Below are positions 44,627-53,201 of a stretch of 64,000 nt of DNA, piece after piece. The notes under the pieces are model-generated. The model made no database searches and was not told the DNA's origin. It worked only from the letters and a program-made list of their open reading frames with translations. How positions within the stretch are numbered: position 1 is the stretch's first letter; the number at the start of each line of letters is the position of its first letter. The stretch lies in assembly GCF_014645555.1 (NCBI RefSeq), contig NZ_BMLY01000009.1:45357-109356 (forward strand), in the 5' to 3' direction. The position numbers and the translations under genes are program-made. This stretch comes from Silvimonas amylolytica (lineage in GTDB: Bacteria > Pseudomonadota > Gammaproteobacteria > Burkholderiales > Chitinibacteraceae).

Positions 44627-45426
44627 CCGGCGCCAGCCACCGCAACTTCTTCAGCGACGGGCAACGAATGTGGTTGCCCGTCAATGAACATCAGCAACTC
44701 ACCTTGTTGCATGCGCACCCAGCTTTCGTTGTCTGTGAGCGGCTGGGTGGCGATCACCGCAACCATATCCTTCACCCCGGTATAGTGGGCAAAGTCGACC
44801 GAGACATCGGTATCTGACAAATGTGCCGTCGCAAACGGTGCGCAGCGCACGATGTAATGCAGATCGGTTGCGCAACGGGCAAACAGCGCCGTGCCATCTG
44901 ACATCAGAAAGTTAAACGTACCGTGACCTGCCAGGCGTTCAGTCAGCTCGGCCAGCGTGGCATGGAGCACCGGTAGCGCTGGCTTGTCGACAAACCGCAA
45001 AGCCAGCTCGTTCATGATCCAGCAAAACGCATATTCACTGTCGGTCGTCCCTACCGGCCGAAAGCGTGAACTCCCCAACGGCGGCAGATCGGTCAGGTTA
45101 CCGTTATGCGCAAACAGCCAGTACCGCCCCCACAACTCACGCTTGAAGGGGTGCGTATTAGCCAGCGACACCACACCTTGCGTCGCCTTGCGGATATGCG
45201 CGACGACATTGGTGCTTTTGATCGGGTAGCGGTAAACCAGCTCAGCCAGTGGCGACAGTGCAGAAGGCTGGTGGTCGAGGAACATGCGGCAGCCGTCATC
45301 CTCGAAGAACGCGATTCCCCAGCCATCCGAGTGGTGATCAGTCACCCCTCCGCGCTGACGGAACCCTTCAAACGAGAACACGATATCGGTAGGCACATTG
45401 CAGTTCATGCCCAATAACTGGCACAT
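44620..45426 (-). CDS. Class II glutamine amidotransferase, YafJ-type
   Basis: The 268-residue protein begins MCQLLGMNCNVPTDIVFSFEGFRQRGG, so Cys2 becomes the N-terminal nucleophile. HHSDGWGIAFFEDDG, AHIRKATQGVVSLANTHPF and LFAHNGNLTDL are the glutaminase substrate-binding segments. Only the glutaminase domain is present, with no synthetase partner, as in E. coli YafJ, so the acceptor is unknown. The ATG at 45424 is chosen because it places Cys at position 2 and has GAGAAG upstream. Confidence 0.9.
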   Translation of the reverse strand: MCQLLGMNCNVPTDIVFSFEGFRQRGGVTDHHSDGWGIAFFEDDGCRMFLDHQPSALSPLAELVYRYPIKSTNVVAHIRKATQGVVSLANTHPFKRELWGRYWLFAHNGNLTDLPPLGSSRFRPVGTTDSEYAFCWIMNELALRFVDKPALPVLHATLAELTERLAGHGTFNFLMSDGTALFARCATDLHYIVRCAPFATAHLSDTDVSVDFAHYTGVKDMVAVIATQPLTDNESWVRMQQGELLMFIDGQPHSLPVAEEVAVAGAGQ

Positions 45427-45575
45427 GGCATCACTTCTCTGAGACAACTCAAGCAGTCTTCATTATGCGTTTGTCTCCGGCGTAGTGGAACCCTGAATCG
45501 CGACCGAATGTACACACGTGTTGCAATAGTGCCTTGAGTGGCAAGCAAAAATCCCGCTTGATGCAACCGGGCAAC

Positions 45576-45604
45576 AAAAAAGCCCGGTTAAACCCGGGCT
45601 TTTT
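45576..45604 (-). terminator. Rho-independent terminator downstream of fabI
   Basis: AGCCCGG (45581-45587) pairs with CCGGGCT (45594-45600), with an A-run on the left that reads as a T-run on the minus strand. It ends fabI, 32 nt past its stop. Confidence 0.85.
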
Positions 45605-45635
45605 CTGATCACCAAGTACACCAGGATGAGATGAC

Positions 45636-46418
45636 TTAGTCGCCCAGTGCGCCTGCGCCGATGCTAAAGCCGCAATCGACGTACATGATCTCACCAGTCA
45701 TGCCGGAGGACAGATCCGACATCAGGAAGGCTGCGACATTGCCGACTTCCAGTTGGGTCACGTTGCGCTTGAGTGGTGTGGCATCAGCAGCACGCTTGAG
45801 CAGCGAGCCGAAATCCTTGATGCCCGATGCAGCGAGTGTCTTGATCGGACCCGCCGAGATACCGTTCACACGGATACCGCGTTCGCCCAGCGCAGCGGCC
45901 ATGTAGCGTACGTTGGCTTCCAGCGATGCCTTGGCCAGACCCATGACGTTGTAGTTGGGGATGGCACGCTCAGCGCCCAGGTAAGACAACGTGATCAGCG
46001 CGGCGTTATCGGCCAGCAACGGACGTGCCGCCTTGGCCATCGCGGCAAAGCTGTAGGAGCTGATGTCATGCGCGATCTTGAAGTTATCGCGGGTAACGGC
46101 ATCCAGGTAATTGCCCTTGAGCGCTTCACGCGGTGCAAAACCAATGGAGTGCACCAGACCGTCCAGCTTGTCCCAGTGCTTGCCCAGTTCTACAAACAGC
46201 GCTTCAATCTGCTCGTCGCTCGCCACATCACAGGGCAGCACGAGGGTGGAATCGAAATCAGCGGCAAGATCAACCACACGCTGCTTCAGATCTTCGCTGA
46301 CGTAAGTAAACGCCAGTTCAGCGCCTTCACGCTTGGCAGCTTCAGCGATGCCATAAGCAATCGAGCGATCAGACAGCAACCCGCTGATCAGGATTTTTTT
46401 GCCGGCCAGAAAACCCAT
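45636..46418 (-). CDS. fabI: Enoyl-ACP reductase (NADH)
   Basis: This enzyme catalyses the last reduction of the fatty-acid elongation cycle and is the target of triclosan and isoniazid-class inhibitors. The 260-residue short-chain dehydrogenase begins [25 protein letters not shown] (NADH loop). It has the divergent FabI catalytic pair Tyr-x6-Lys in [20 protein letters not shown] and ends [17 protein letters not shown]. The ATG has AAGGG 7 nt upstream. It is a single gene bounded by a terminator; upstream lies ygfZ on the same strand. Confidence 0.97.
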   Translation of the reverse strand: MGFLAGKKILISGLLSDRSIAYGIAEAAKREGAELAFTYVSEDLKQRVVDLAADFDSTLVLPCDVASDEQIEALFVELGKHWDKLDGLVHSIGFAPREALKGNYLDAVTRDNFKIAHDISSYSFAAMAKAARPLLADNAALITLSYLGAERAIPNYNVMGLAKASLEANVRYMAAALGERGIRVNGISAGPIKTLAASGIKDFGSLLKRAADATPLKRNVTQLEVGNVAAFLMSDLSSGMTGEIMYVDCGFSIGAGALGD

Positions 46419-46518
46419 TCTTTAACCCTTGTCATTTCATTCAGTCGCGCGATTATAGACGAAACCGCAGCAACCGTGCTTTTCACACGACAGGGAGAGT
46501 CGGATCGCCGGCCAGAGG

Positions 46519-47532
46519 TCATGCCACTTCGTAGGGCAAATCGAGCACCTGCACTTGCGGGCCACTTACCTCACCCAGATGCAAACCATGCTCCAGTGAG
46601 CTTGTCTGCACGACAACCAGCGCCTCGCTGGTCCCTTTGCCCACCGGGGCGGCCAGCATGATCTTGCCAGAAGCTTGCCCATTCATTTCCGGGCTAAAGA
46701 CGTCTTGTCCCGCCGTCACTTCGGCCTCGACACGCACGCGATACATACGACGTTTGAGTTTGCCGAGGTATTGCGTACGCGCCACAATCTCCTGACCGGG
46801 GTAGCAACCCTTGTTGAAGCTGACCGCACCGATCAATTCCATATTGGCCATCTGCGGCACAAACTCTTCCTGAGTACTGGCGGTAATCCACGGCGTGCCT
46901 GCACGCACTTCAGACAAACGCCAGACAGGCTCGCCCACCGGCGTTGCACCAGCTTGTTGCAATGCCTGCCACACTGCGGGGACCTCTTGTGCAGCCACGG
47001 CCATTTCAAATCGCCCGTTGGGCAACGCCAACACCACCCCTTGCGACCAGGCATGATGGGCGAAGTCAGCGACTGGCACGTCACCCGCAACGGCCTTCAC
47101 CGCGGCAGCCGCATGCTGGCCGGCCACGCCAATCAGTGCGATCTCTGTCGAAGCGTCATCCGCTTTGGTCTTGCTGCGCATCACAAACATGGAAAGTCGT
47201 TTCTGGATTGCCGCCTGCAAATCACGCGAAATCTGCAGCAAATAATCATCGCCCATGCGGAAAACAAGAAAGCTGGCCAGCATCCGGCCCTTGGGGGTGG
47301 AATAGCTGGAGTACTGCGCCAGCCCGGTTTCCAGTTGACGCACGTCGCTGGAAAGCTGCCCCTGCAGGAAGGTACCGGTTTCTTCACCCCGAAAGCGGAT
47401 CAAGCCAAACTGGCTAAGCGGCGAAATCACAGTACCGTGAGCGAGTGCTTCAGCTTCATTTAACTCGCCTGCAAAAGAACGGACCACGCCGTTTTCGATC
47501 TCGGCACCCGGCAACGCATCTACCCAGCTCAT
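46519..47532 (-). CDS. ygfZ: Folate-binding YgfZ-type iron-sulfur protein
   Basis: This is a tetrahydrofolate-dependent factor for assembly or repair of certain Fe-S enzymes. The 337-residue protein resembles the aminomethyltransferase fold and contains the signature KGCYPGQEIVARTQY, whose Cys is essential in E. coli YgfZ. SQFGLIRFRGEETGTFLQGQLSSDV is the other conserved block. The chosen start (MSWVDALPG, 47530-47532) is preceded by GAGAGTGAAAG. Codons further upstream look non-coding. It is not obviously linked to its neighbours. Confidence 0.92.
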   Translation of the reverse strand: MSWVDALPGAEIENGVVRSFAGELNEAEALAHGTVISPLSQFGLIRFRGEETGTFLQGQLSSDVRQLETGLAQYSSYSTPKGRMLASFLVFRMGDDYLLQISRDLQAAIQKRLSMFVMRSKTKADDASTEIALIGVAGQHAAAAVKAVAGDVPVADFAHHAWSQGVVLALPNGRFEMAVAAQEVPAVWQALQQAGATPVGEPVWRLSEVRAGTPWITASTQEEFVPQMANMELIGAVSFNKGCYPGQEIVARTQYLGKLKRRMYRVRVEAEVTAGQDVFSPEMNGQASGKIMLAAPVGKGTSEALVVVQTSSLEHGLHLGEVSGPQVQVLDLPYEVA

Positions 47533-47645
47533 GCTTTCACTCTCTTGTTCATTCGTTAACCCGAACCAGCAAAATGGGGGTGATCGACCGGATTTGCAAC
47601 AGCAAACCGACAGACCACCCCCAGTCAATCTACGCCCAAACGCGC

Positions 47646-48959
47646 CTATTGTGCAGCTGACGCGGCTGGTTCGGCTGCGTGCTGATCGTTCTGCTGAACC
47701 TGCGCAGCGGCATCCAGCGGATCATCGTGGCCAGCACGGCGGGCGCCGGAAGAACTGAATGCTGGCGTACCGAGCAAGCCTCCAATCCGCACTGTACTGG
47801 CAGCCAGAATCCCTCCGCTCGCAAGGCGGGACTGTGCCGCACCTTGAAGTTTGCCGCCGCGCGAGATGTGCAATTGACCCGTTGCGGTGAATTTCCCGCT
47901 ATCAAGCTTCACATCCGTGATGTCGACGTGGTCAGGTTGTACCGCCACCTTGGCAGTAAAGTCATCAAACGCGGTCCGGCCGCCGCGCGCATAGACCACC
48001 GGGGCGCTGGATTTCAGCGGTGCAACCAGATCGAAGTTATGCAGATAACCATCCCGCACGTGCAGATCGGCTACGATTGCCGGCTTATCGAACAAGTGTG
48101 TCCAGCTGTCTGCTTCATAATTGAAAGTCGCATCGCCTTCCAGGCGACCGGCAAGATGCGTAGCCGGGCTGAACACGGTAGACAGCGGTTCAGACTGCAA
48201 GCTGCTGCCATGCAATGCACCAGACAGCTTCCAGCCGTTGCTCCAGTCCAGTTGCGCCGTGCCCGTTACCACTCCGCTATACAACTCGCCCTGAATTTCA
48301 GAAATCTGCAACCCGCCCTGGTTGATGACACCTTTGAGCTGGAGCATATCGAACACCACCGGGTAGCCCAGTGGCACTGTCCAGTGCCGCGCGACGAAGG
48401 TCGCCGAAAAATCCTTGCCCTGCGGCTGGATATCCAGCGTCGACTGGCCTGCTGCATCGCTCACTGATAATCCGGCCAAATTACCCCCACTATCAAAGCG
48501 CAATACCCCATCAACAGGGCCCAGCTCATTGCTATCAAGCACGATACTGGCGTGTTGCAGTTGCAGATCATCAATATGCGCGAGCGCATCGCCTGGACGC
48601 GGGCGCATACGATCTGCCAGTTTGGCGGCATACGCGGGACTGAACTTGGCGCCTTCCGCACTGACCTCGCGCACGGCGGTTCCCCAGTGCGTCAGGTTAT
48701 AAAAGCTTAGCGGGATGCGAATGAACTCAATGTGACCAACAGTTGGGTCGTTTTCCAGGGTGACATCCTGCAGTACCAGCGCGGGCCTCGGCGTGTAGTC
48801 AAAGCGTACCAGGCGAATCTGCACCGCACCATGCATGACCTGTTGCAACTTGGTCGCCGCATCAGAAAGGAACATGTTCAGCGGCAAAATAACTGGCAAG
48901 GCTGCGACAATGGCAATCAAAATCACCAGCGAAATCAATAATGTTTTTATTTTTTGCAT
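47646..48959 (-). CDS. AsmA-like envelope protein
   Basis: The 437-residue protein has an N-terminal anchor helix (TLLISLVILIAIVAALPVILPLNMFL) followed by a long beta-rich region with repeated strand patterns, such as RFDYTPRPALVLQDVTLENDPTVG, VVTGTAQLDWSNGWKLSGALHG and HLAGRLEGDATFNYEADSWTHL. That fits the AsmA/TamB-like proteins, which bridge the periplasm and are thought to help lipid transport. The C-terminal 40 residues are low-complexity (Ala/Gln-rich). The start has GAGGAACG. It is divergent from the first tRNA-Asn promoter. Confidence 0.75.
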   Translation of the reverse strand: MQKIKTLLISLVILIAIVAALPVILPLNMFLSDAATKLQQVMHGAVQIRLVRFDYTPRPALVLQDVTLENDPTVGHIEFIRIPLSFYNLTHWGTAVREVSAEGAKFSPAYAAKLADRMRPRPGDALAHIDDLQLQHASIVLDSNELGPVDGVLRFDSGGNLAGLSVSDAAGQSTLDIQPQGKDFSATFVARHWTVPLGYPVVFDMLQLKGVINQGGLQISEIQGELYSGVVTGTAQLDWSNGWKLSGALHGSSLQSEPLSTVFSPATHLAGRLEGDATFNYEADSWTHLFDKPAIVADLHVRDGYLHNFDLVAPLKSSAPVVYARGGRTAFDDFTAKVAVQPDHVDITDVKLDSGKFTATGQLHISRGGKLQGAAQSRLASGGILAASTVRIGGLLGTPAFSSSGARRAGHDDPLDAAAQVQQNDQHAAEPAASAAQ

Positions 48960-48989
48960 GCGTTCCTCACGTTTTTCTTTATATACGTA

Positions 48990-49018
48990 TTGACAGCCAC
49001 GGGGATCGTATCTATTAT
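48990..49018 (+). promoter_or_regulatory. Sigma-70 promoter of tRNA-Asn copy 1
   Basis: TTGACA (48990-48995) and TATTAT (49013-49018) are separated by 17 nt; the tRNA starts 16 nt later. Confidence 0.85.
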
Positions 49019-49033
49019 ACGCAACTCACCGAT

Positions 49034-49109
49034 TCCCCGATAGCTCAGTCGGTAGAGCAACGGACTGTTAATCCGTGTGTCCCTGGTTCGAGCCCAGGTC
49101 GGGGAGCCA
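49034..49109 (+). tRNA. tRNA-Asn (anticodon GTT), copy 1
   Basis: This 76-nt cloverleaf has acceptor TCCCCGA pairing with TCGGGGA, D-loop TAGCTCAGTCGGTAGAG, anticodon GTT at 49067-49069 within GGACTGTTAATCC, T-arm CTGGTTCGAGCCCAG and an encoded CCA. Discriminator is G. It has its own promoter and a terminator 9 nt downstream. It is identical in sequence to copy 2. Confidence 0.97.
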
Positions 49110-49117
49110 GATGTTAA

Positions 49118-49151
49118 CGCCGTGAATCCTGCAAAGGTTCACGGCGTTTTT
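49118..49151 (+). terminator. Terminator of tRNA-Asn copy 1
   Basis: CGCCGTGAA (49118-49126) pairs with TTCACGGCG (49138-49146), followed by TTTTTC. Confidence 0.9.
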
Positions 49152-49152
49152 C

Positions 49153-49504
49153 ATTTCATCGAGCGTTTCTGCGATTGTCCAACTTGCGATTGCATGCATC
49201 CGGCTACACATCCTGGTTACGATTCAGATTCCGGCAGCAGGATACCGCGCGACATAGCCAGCCATCCAGCCCTCTGAAGTCAGGCGGCACCCACCCTCCG
49301 CCAACTGGTACCGCCATACCGGCAAACAAGCTTACGCTGCGAGAGAGCCCACAAACACGCCCTACGCCGCCAGACATCATTGCACGTCAGAAAAAACGAC
49401 GGGTCGCCAATGCAATTCAGAATACATCAGCCCCAAAAATCTGCCGGCCAGTGCAATAAAAGGCGGTCAGAAACAAACAATTAAAAATGATTTGAACGTT
49501 ACAG
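49153..49504. other. Spacer between the tRNA-Asn copies
   Basis: This 350-bp region is without a recognisable gene. Its last 80 bp become AT-rich towards the second promoter. No mobile-element ends or direct repeats of attachment-site type were seen. Confidence 0.4.
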
Positions 49505-49533
49505 TTGAAAGACGGCGAATCATTAGCTAGAAT
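49505..49533 (+). promoter_or_regulatory. Sigma-70 promoter of tRNA-Asn copy 2
   Basis: TTGAAA (49505-49510) and TAGAAT (49528-49533) are separated by 17 nt. The sequence differs from the promoter of copy 1, so the duplication does not include it. Confidence 0.8.
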
Positions 49534-49550
49534 ACGCCCCTCTTACCGAT

Positions 49551-49626
49551 TCCCCGATAGCTCAGTCGGTAGAGCAACGGACTGTTAATCCGTGTGTCCC
49601 TGGTTCGAGCCCAGGTCGGGGAGCCA
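49551..49626 (+). tRNA. tRNA-Asn (anticodon GTT), copy 2
   Basis: This gene is identical to the copy at 49034-49109 over all 76 nt (anticodon at 49584-49586, encoded CCA). It is separated from it by 441 bp and followed by the same terminator sequence with two differences just before it. Confidence 0.97.
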
Positions 49627-49634
49627 AATGCTAA

Positions 49635-49668
49635 CGCCGTGAATCCTGCAAAGGTTCACGGCGTTTTT
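49635..49668 (+). terminator. Terminator of tRNA-Asn copy 2
   Basis: CGCCGTGAA (49635-49643) pairs with TTCACGGCG (49655-49663), followed by TTTTT. The hairpin is identical to that of copy 1. Confidence 0.9.
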
Positions 49669-49853
49669 CATTCCGGCAAGCGAAACACAACACTCCCCCA
49701 GCGAAACCCTCGCCCAGCACGAAACGCACACCGCAAATACACCACAGTTCACAGGTTACCCGGCCCTCTCGGGCGTGCAGGATACACCCCAAACTGAAAG
49801 CCGGATTCTGGCTACCCTTTCGCAATAAGCACGAGCAAACGCCAGACAAAAGA

Positions 49854-49880
49854 AAAGGCCAACCCGAAGGTTGGCCTTTC
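49854..49880 (-). terminator. Terminator of the ribosomal protein (alpha) operon
   Basis: The perfect 11-bp stem AAAGGCCAACC/GGTTGGCCTTT has a TTCG tetraloop on the minus strand and a following T-rich run. It lies 24 nt after the rplQ stop. Confidence 0.93.
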
Positions 49881-49903
49881 CAGTAAAACTGACAATCTTT
49901 CGA

Positions 49904-50290
49904 TTATTCAGCTTCAACCACTTCTGCATCTTCCGGACGGTCCACCAGTTCAACCAGTGCCATCGGAGCGTTGTCGCCCTGACGGAAACCGTACTTCAGA
50001 ATGCGGAGGTAACCACCGTTACGAGCAGCGTAGCGCGGGCCCAGAACGTCGAACAGCTTCACCACGATCTCGCGGTCGCGAGTGCGGTTGAAAGCCAGAC
50101 GGCGATTGGCCAGGCTCGGTGCCTTACCCAGGGTGATCAGCGGCTCGGCAACGCGACGCAGCTCTTTCGCCTTGGGCAGGGTGGTCTTGATAACTTCATG
50201 ACGCAGCAGCGCATTCGCCAGATTGCGCAGAAGCGCCTGACGGTGAGCCGACGTGCGGTTCAGTTTACGATTGGCAAGACGGTGACGCAT
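49904..50290 (-). CDS. rplQ: 50S ribosomal protein L17
   Basis: The 128-residue protein begins [45 protein letters not shown], the conserved L17 start. The C-terminus is the Asp/Glu-rich form ([13 protein letters not shown]). L17 sits on the back of the large subunit near the exit tunnel. It is the last gene of the alpha operon (rpmJ-rpsM-rpsK-rpsD-rpoA-rplQ), 25 nt after rpoA and followed by a strong terminator. Confidence 0.98.
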   Translation of the reverse strand: MRHRLANRKLNRTSAHRQALLRNLANALLRHEVIKTTLPKAKELRRVAEPLITLGKAPSLANRRLAFNRTRDREIVVKLFDVLGPRYAARNGGYLRILKYGFRQGDNAPMALVELVDRPEDAEVVEAE

Positions 50291-50315
50291 TTGTCAATTC
50301 CTTTCCGTTGGCCGC

Positions 50316-51299
50316 TCAGGGCTTTTCCAAGCCGACTGGAGGCCAGTTTTCGAGGCGCATGCCCAGGCTCAAGCCCTTGGACGCCAGCACTTCCTTGATT
50401 TCGTTCAAGGACTTGCGACCAAGATTCGGCGCCTTCAACAATTCTGTCTCAGTACGCTGGATCAGGTCCCCGATGTAATAAATATTCTCAGCTTTCAGGC
50501 AGTTCGCCGAACGCACGGTCAGTTCCAGATCATCCACCGGACGCAACAAGATCGGATCGATCTGCGGCGCTGCCGGCTTCTCTTCTTCAACCGGGGTACC
50601 TTCCAGATCCGCAAACACGGACAACTGGTCAACCAGAATACGAGCAGCCTGACGGACTGCGTCTTCCGGTGTCAGTACACCATTGGTTTCGATGTCGAGA
50701 ATCAGGCGATCCAGGTCAGTACGCTGTTCAACACGCGCACTTTCAACCGCATAGCTTACCCGACGAATCGGGCTGAACGAGGCATCGAGCTGAATAGTGC
50801 CGATAGTACGGTTGTCATCACGACCCAGACGTGCTGGGGCGGGCTGATAACCACGGCCCTTCTCCACCTTGATTTCCATGTTCAGCTTGCCGCCAGCCGA
50901 GAGGTGCGCAATCACGTGACCGGGATTAACCACTTCCACGTCATGCGGCACCTGAATATCGGCAGCAGTAACCAGACCTTCGCCGTCTTTGGACAGCGTG
51001 AGCGTCACGGCTTCACGACCGTGCAACTTCAACACCACGCCCTTCAGATTCAGAAGGATATCGACCACATCTTCCTGCACGCCATCAAGCGCGGAGTATT
51101 CATGGACGATACCTTCGATCTTGACTTCGGTCGGGGCGTAGCCCGGCATCGAAGACAGCAGGATGCGGCGCAGGGCGTTACCGAGCGTATGGCCATAACC
51201 GCGCTCGAACGGCTCCATGACCACGCGCGCCTGCGCGCTGGATTGGGCCTGCACGTCGATGATGCGCGGCTTGAGCAACTCATTAGCGAGGTTTTGCAT
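50316..51299 (-). CDS. rpoA: RNA polymerase alpha subunit
   Basis: The 327-residue protein has an N-terminal assembly domain with [29 protein letters not shown], a flexible linker around residues 235-250 and the C-terminal DNA/activator-binding domain [60 protein letters not shown]. The latter contacts UP elements and regulators such as FNR. Its place between rpsD and rplQ is the standard alpha-operon arrangement, so polymerase supply is tied to ribosome supply. Confidence 0.98.
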   Translation of the reverse strand: MQNLANELLKPRIIDVQAQSSAQARVVMEPFERGYGHTLGNALRRILLSSMPGYAPTEVKIEGIVHEYSALDGVQEDVVDILLNLKGVVLKLHGREAVTLTLSKDGEGLVTAADIQVPHDVEVVNPGHVIAHLSAGGKLNMEIKVEKGRGYQPAPARLGRDDNRTIGTIQLDASFSPIRRVSYAVESARVEQRTDLDRLILDIETNGVLTPEDAVRQAARILVDQLSVFADLEGTPVEEEKPAAPQIDPILLRPVDDLELTVRSANCLKAENIYYIGDLIQRTETELLKAPNLGRKSLNEIKEVLASKGLSLGMRLENWPPVGLEKP

Positions 51300-51335
51300 A
51301 TATCAGTATCCCTTAGCCTTTTCCGGTGCTGGTTA

Positions 51336-51956
51336 TCACTTGGAGTAGTATTCGACGACCAGCGATTCATTGATATCGCTGGACAGGTCGGAACGCTCCG
51401 GCATGCTCTTGAAGACACCTTCCATCTTCTTCGAGTCAACCTGCACCCAACCCGGGAAACCGATGCCTTCGGCCAGCGCCAGTGCTTCAACAACACGCGC
51501 TTGCTTCTTGGCTTTTTCACGAACGCTAACAGCGTCGCCGGCTTTCACCTGGTAAGACGGGATATTGACAACTTCGCCGTTCACCACGATTGCCTTGTGA
51601 GAGACGAGCTGACGGGCTTCCGCGCGGGTCGAGGCGTAACCCATGCGATAAACCACGTTGTCCAGACGCGTTTCAAGGATCTGCAGCAGGTTTTCACCTG
51701 TAGAGCCCTTCTTGCGGCTGGCTTGTTCAAAATAACGACGGAACTGACGTTCCAGCACGCCATAGATACGACGAATCTTTTGCTTCTCGCGCAGGTGAAC
51801 ACCGTAGTCAGACAGACGAGGTGTCTTGGCGCCGTGCTGGCCTGGGGCTTGTTCCAGCTTGCACTTGCTATCGAGCGAGCGACGAGCGCTCTTCAGAAAA
51901 AGATCCGTACCTTCACGGCGTGCGAGCTTGCACTTGGGTCCGATATAACGAGCCAT
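51336..51956 (-). CDS. rpsD: 30S ribosomal protein S4
   Basis: The 206-residue protein begins [42 protein letters not shown] and has the S4 RNA-binding domain [40 protein letters not shown]4 is a primary 16S rRNA binder and, in E. coli, the translational repressor of the alpha operon. Only two of the Cys positions of zinc-binding S4 forms remain, so it is probably zinc-independent. It lies 15 nt after rpsK. Confidence 0.98.
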   Translation of the reverse strand: MARYIGPKCKLARREGTDLFLKSARRSLDSKCKLEQAPGQHGAKTPRLSDYGVHLREKQKIRRIYGVLERQFRRYFEQASRKKGSTGENLLQILETRLDNVVYRMGYASTRAEARQLVSHKAIVVNGEVVNIPSYQVKAGDAVSVREKAKKQARVVEALALAEGIGFPGWVQVDSKKMEGVFKSMPERSDLSSDINESLVVEYYSK

Positions 51957-51971
51957 GATTTACTCCGGGAA

Positions 51972-52364
51972 TTAGATACGACGCTTCTTGGGCGGACGGC
52001 AGCCGTTGTGCGGCACTGGTGTCACATCCGAGATGCTGGTGATCTTGAAACCCAGAGCGTTGAGTGCGCGAACCGCGGACTCACGACCCGGACCCGGACC
52101 CTTGATACGAACTTCAAGGTTCTTTACACCATATTCCTGGGCAACTTTACCAGCGTGCTCCGCAGCAACCTGTGCTGCAAAGGGTGTACTTTTCCGAGAG
52201 CCTTTAAAACCAGCACCGCCCGAGGTAGCCCAGGAGAGAGCATTCCCTTGGCGATCAGTGATGGTCACGATCGTGTTGTTGAAGGACGCATGAACATGCG
52301 CAATACCTTCAGACACGCTCTTTTTGACTTTCTTCCGTACACGCACTGTGTTTGCTTTAGCCAT
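51972..52364 (-). CDS. rpsK: 30S ribosomal protein S11
   Basis: The 130-residue protein contains [50 protein letters not shown] and the C-terminal [25 protein letters not shown] end (here [23 protein letters not shown]), which is invariant in S11. It forms part of the mRNA exit path on the 30S platform. It lies in the alpha operon between rpsM and rpsD. The asparagine of the conserved HNG motif can form isoaspartate, as known for S11. Confidence 0.98.
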   Translation of the reverse strand: MAKANTVRVRKKVKKSVSEGIAHVHASFNNTIVTITDRQGNALSWATSGGAGFKGSRKSTPFAAQVAAEHAGKVAQEYGVKNLEVRIKGPGPGRESAVRALNALGFKITSISDVTPVPHNGCRPPKKRRI

Positions 52365-52387
52365 TACAAAATCCTTTAGTTACCAGC

Positions 52388-52750
52388 TTACTTCTTGCCG
52401 GCAATAGCCTTGCGCGGGCCCTTACGGGTACGTGCATTGGTACGCGTGCGTTGGCCACGAACCGGAAGGCCCTTGCGGTGACGCAGACCACGATAGCAGC
52501 CAAGGTCCATCAGACGCTTGATGCTCATGGTTACTTCACGGCGCAGATCGCCCTCGACGGTGTACTTGCCTACTTCGTCGCGCAGTTTATCAAGTTCAGC
52601 TTCACTGAGATCTTTCACCTTCTTCGTCGGATCGATCGCAACAGCCGTGCATACAGAATATGCGCGGGTGCGGCCAATACCGTAAATCGCTTGAAGGCCG
52701 ATCACAGTATGCTGATGGTTAGGGATGTTAACCCCAGCAATACGGGCCAT
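52388..52750 (-). CDS. rpsM: 30S ribosomal protein S13
   Basis: The 120-residue protein begins [30 protein letters not shown] and ends in the basic tail [27 protein letters not shown] that reaches the P-site tRNA. It has the helix-two-turn-helix [50 protein letters not shown]. It is the second gene of the alpha operon, 59 nt after rpmJ. Confidence 0.98.
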   Translation of the reverse strand: MARIAGVNIPNHQHTVIGLQAIYGIGRTRAYSVCTAVAIDPTKKVKDLSEAELDKLRDEVGKYTVEGDLRREVTMSIKRLMDLGCYRGLRHRKGLPVRGQRTRTNARTRKGPRKAIAGKK

Positions 52751-52809
52751 ACTTCTTACCCCAGGTTAAAAAGTTGCAGATTATAACGCGAAAAGCCGAT
52801 TGCCTCAAA

Positions 52810-52923
52810 TCAGCCTTGGCGTTGCTTGTGCCGCGGGTCGGTGCAGATCACGCGCACAACGCGGTTGCGGCGGATGATCTTGCAGTTGCGGCAGATTTTC
52901 TTGACCGATGCTTGAACTCTCAT
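52810..52923 (-). CDS. rpmJ: 50S ribosomal protein L36
   Basis: The 37-residue protein [16 protein letters not shown]... ends [14 protein letters not shown]. It keeps the zinc-binding set: the Cys pair CRNC (11 and 14), Cys27 and a His near residue 32. It is therefore the zinc-dependent form. The start ATG has GGACAGACC upstream. It is the first gene of the alpha operon here, with a candidate -10 box about 80 nt upstream and no infA between it and secY. Confidence 0.96.
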   Translation of the reverse strand: MRVQASVKKICRNCKIIRRNRVVRVICTDPRHKQRQG

Positions 52924-53002
52924 GGTCTGTCCTTTTCTTCAAAATGAAATTCCGGATCGCATTTGATCCGGAATACGATGCGGTCCCTGTCAAAGAGGAC
53001 GG

Positions 53003-53008
53003 ATTATA
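53003..53008 (-). promoter_or_regulatory. Candidate -10 box upstream of rpmJ
   Basis: On the minus strand GGCTATAATCC contains consensus TATAAT, 80 nt before the rpmJ ATG. A matching -35 is weak (TCCTGA at 17-nt spacing). It could give the rpmJ-rplQ block its own transcript. Confidence 0.5.
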
Positions 53009-53201
53009 GCCGTCTTTCCAGTCAATCAGGAAGATGACGATATGTTAAAAACAACGCGCCACCCCATCAGGATCTTTTGACAGGACCCACATGTCCTTGT
53101 CGGGATAACTCATCAGGCCGCCTCGCGGCATTTCAAGCACCCCATCCAGTAGTACCGGAGCGCGTCTTCCGACCACGCTCCGGAACCGGTCTTTCTCAAG
53201 C
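53009..53201 (-). other. Structured intergenic segment in place of infA
   Basis: Between the secY stop and the rpmJ promoter region lie about 190 nt without a recognised gene. On the minus strand they contain a perfect 8-bp stem (CCGGAGCG/CGCTCCGG) and, further on, a bulged hairpin (GACAAGGAC/GTCCTGTC). A 64-codon frame across it does not resemble IF-1. It may be a transcription attenuator or the scar of infA loss. Confidence 0.5.

Noticed and set aside
50904..52379. 491-codon + strand frame opposite rpoA-rpsK
   Set aside because: Same reason: antisense shadow of ribosomal genes.
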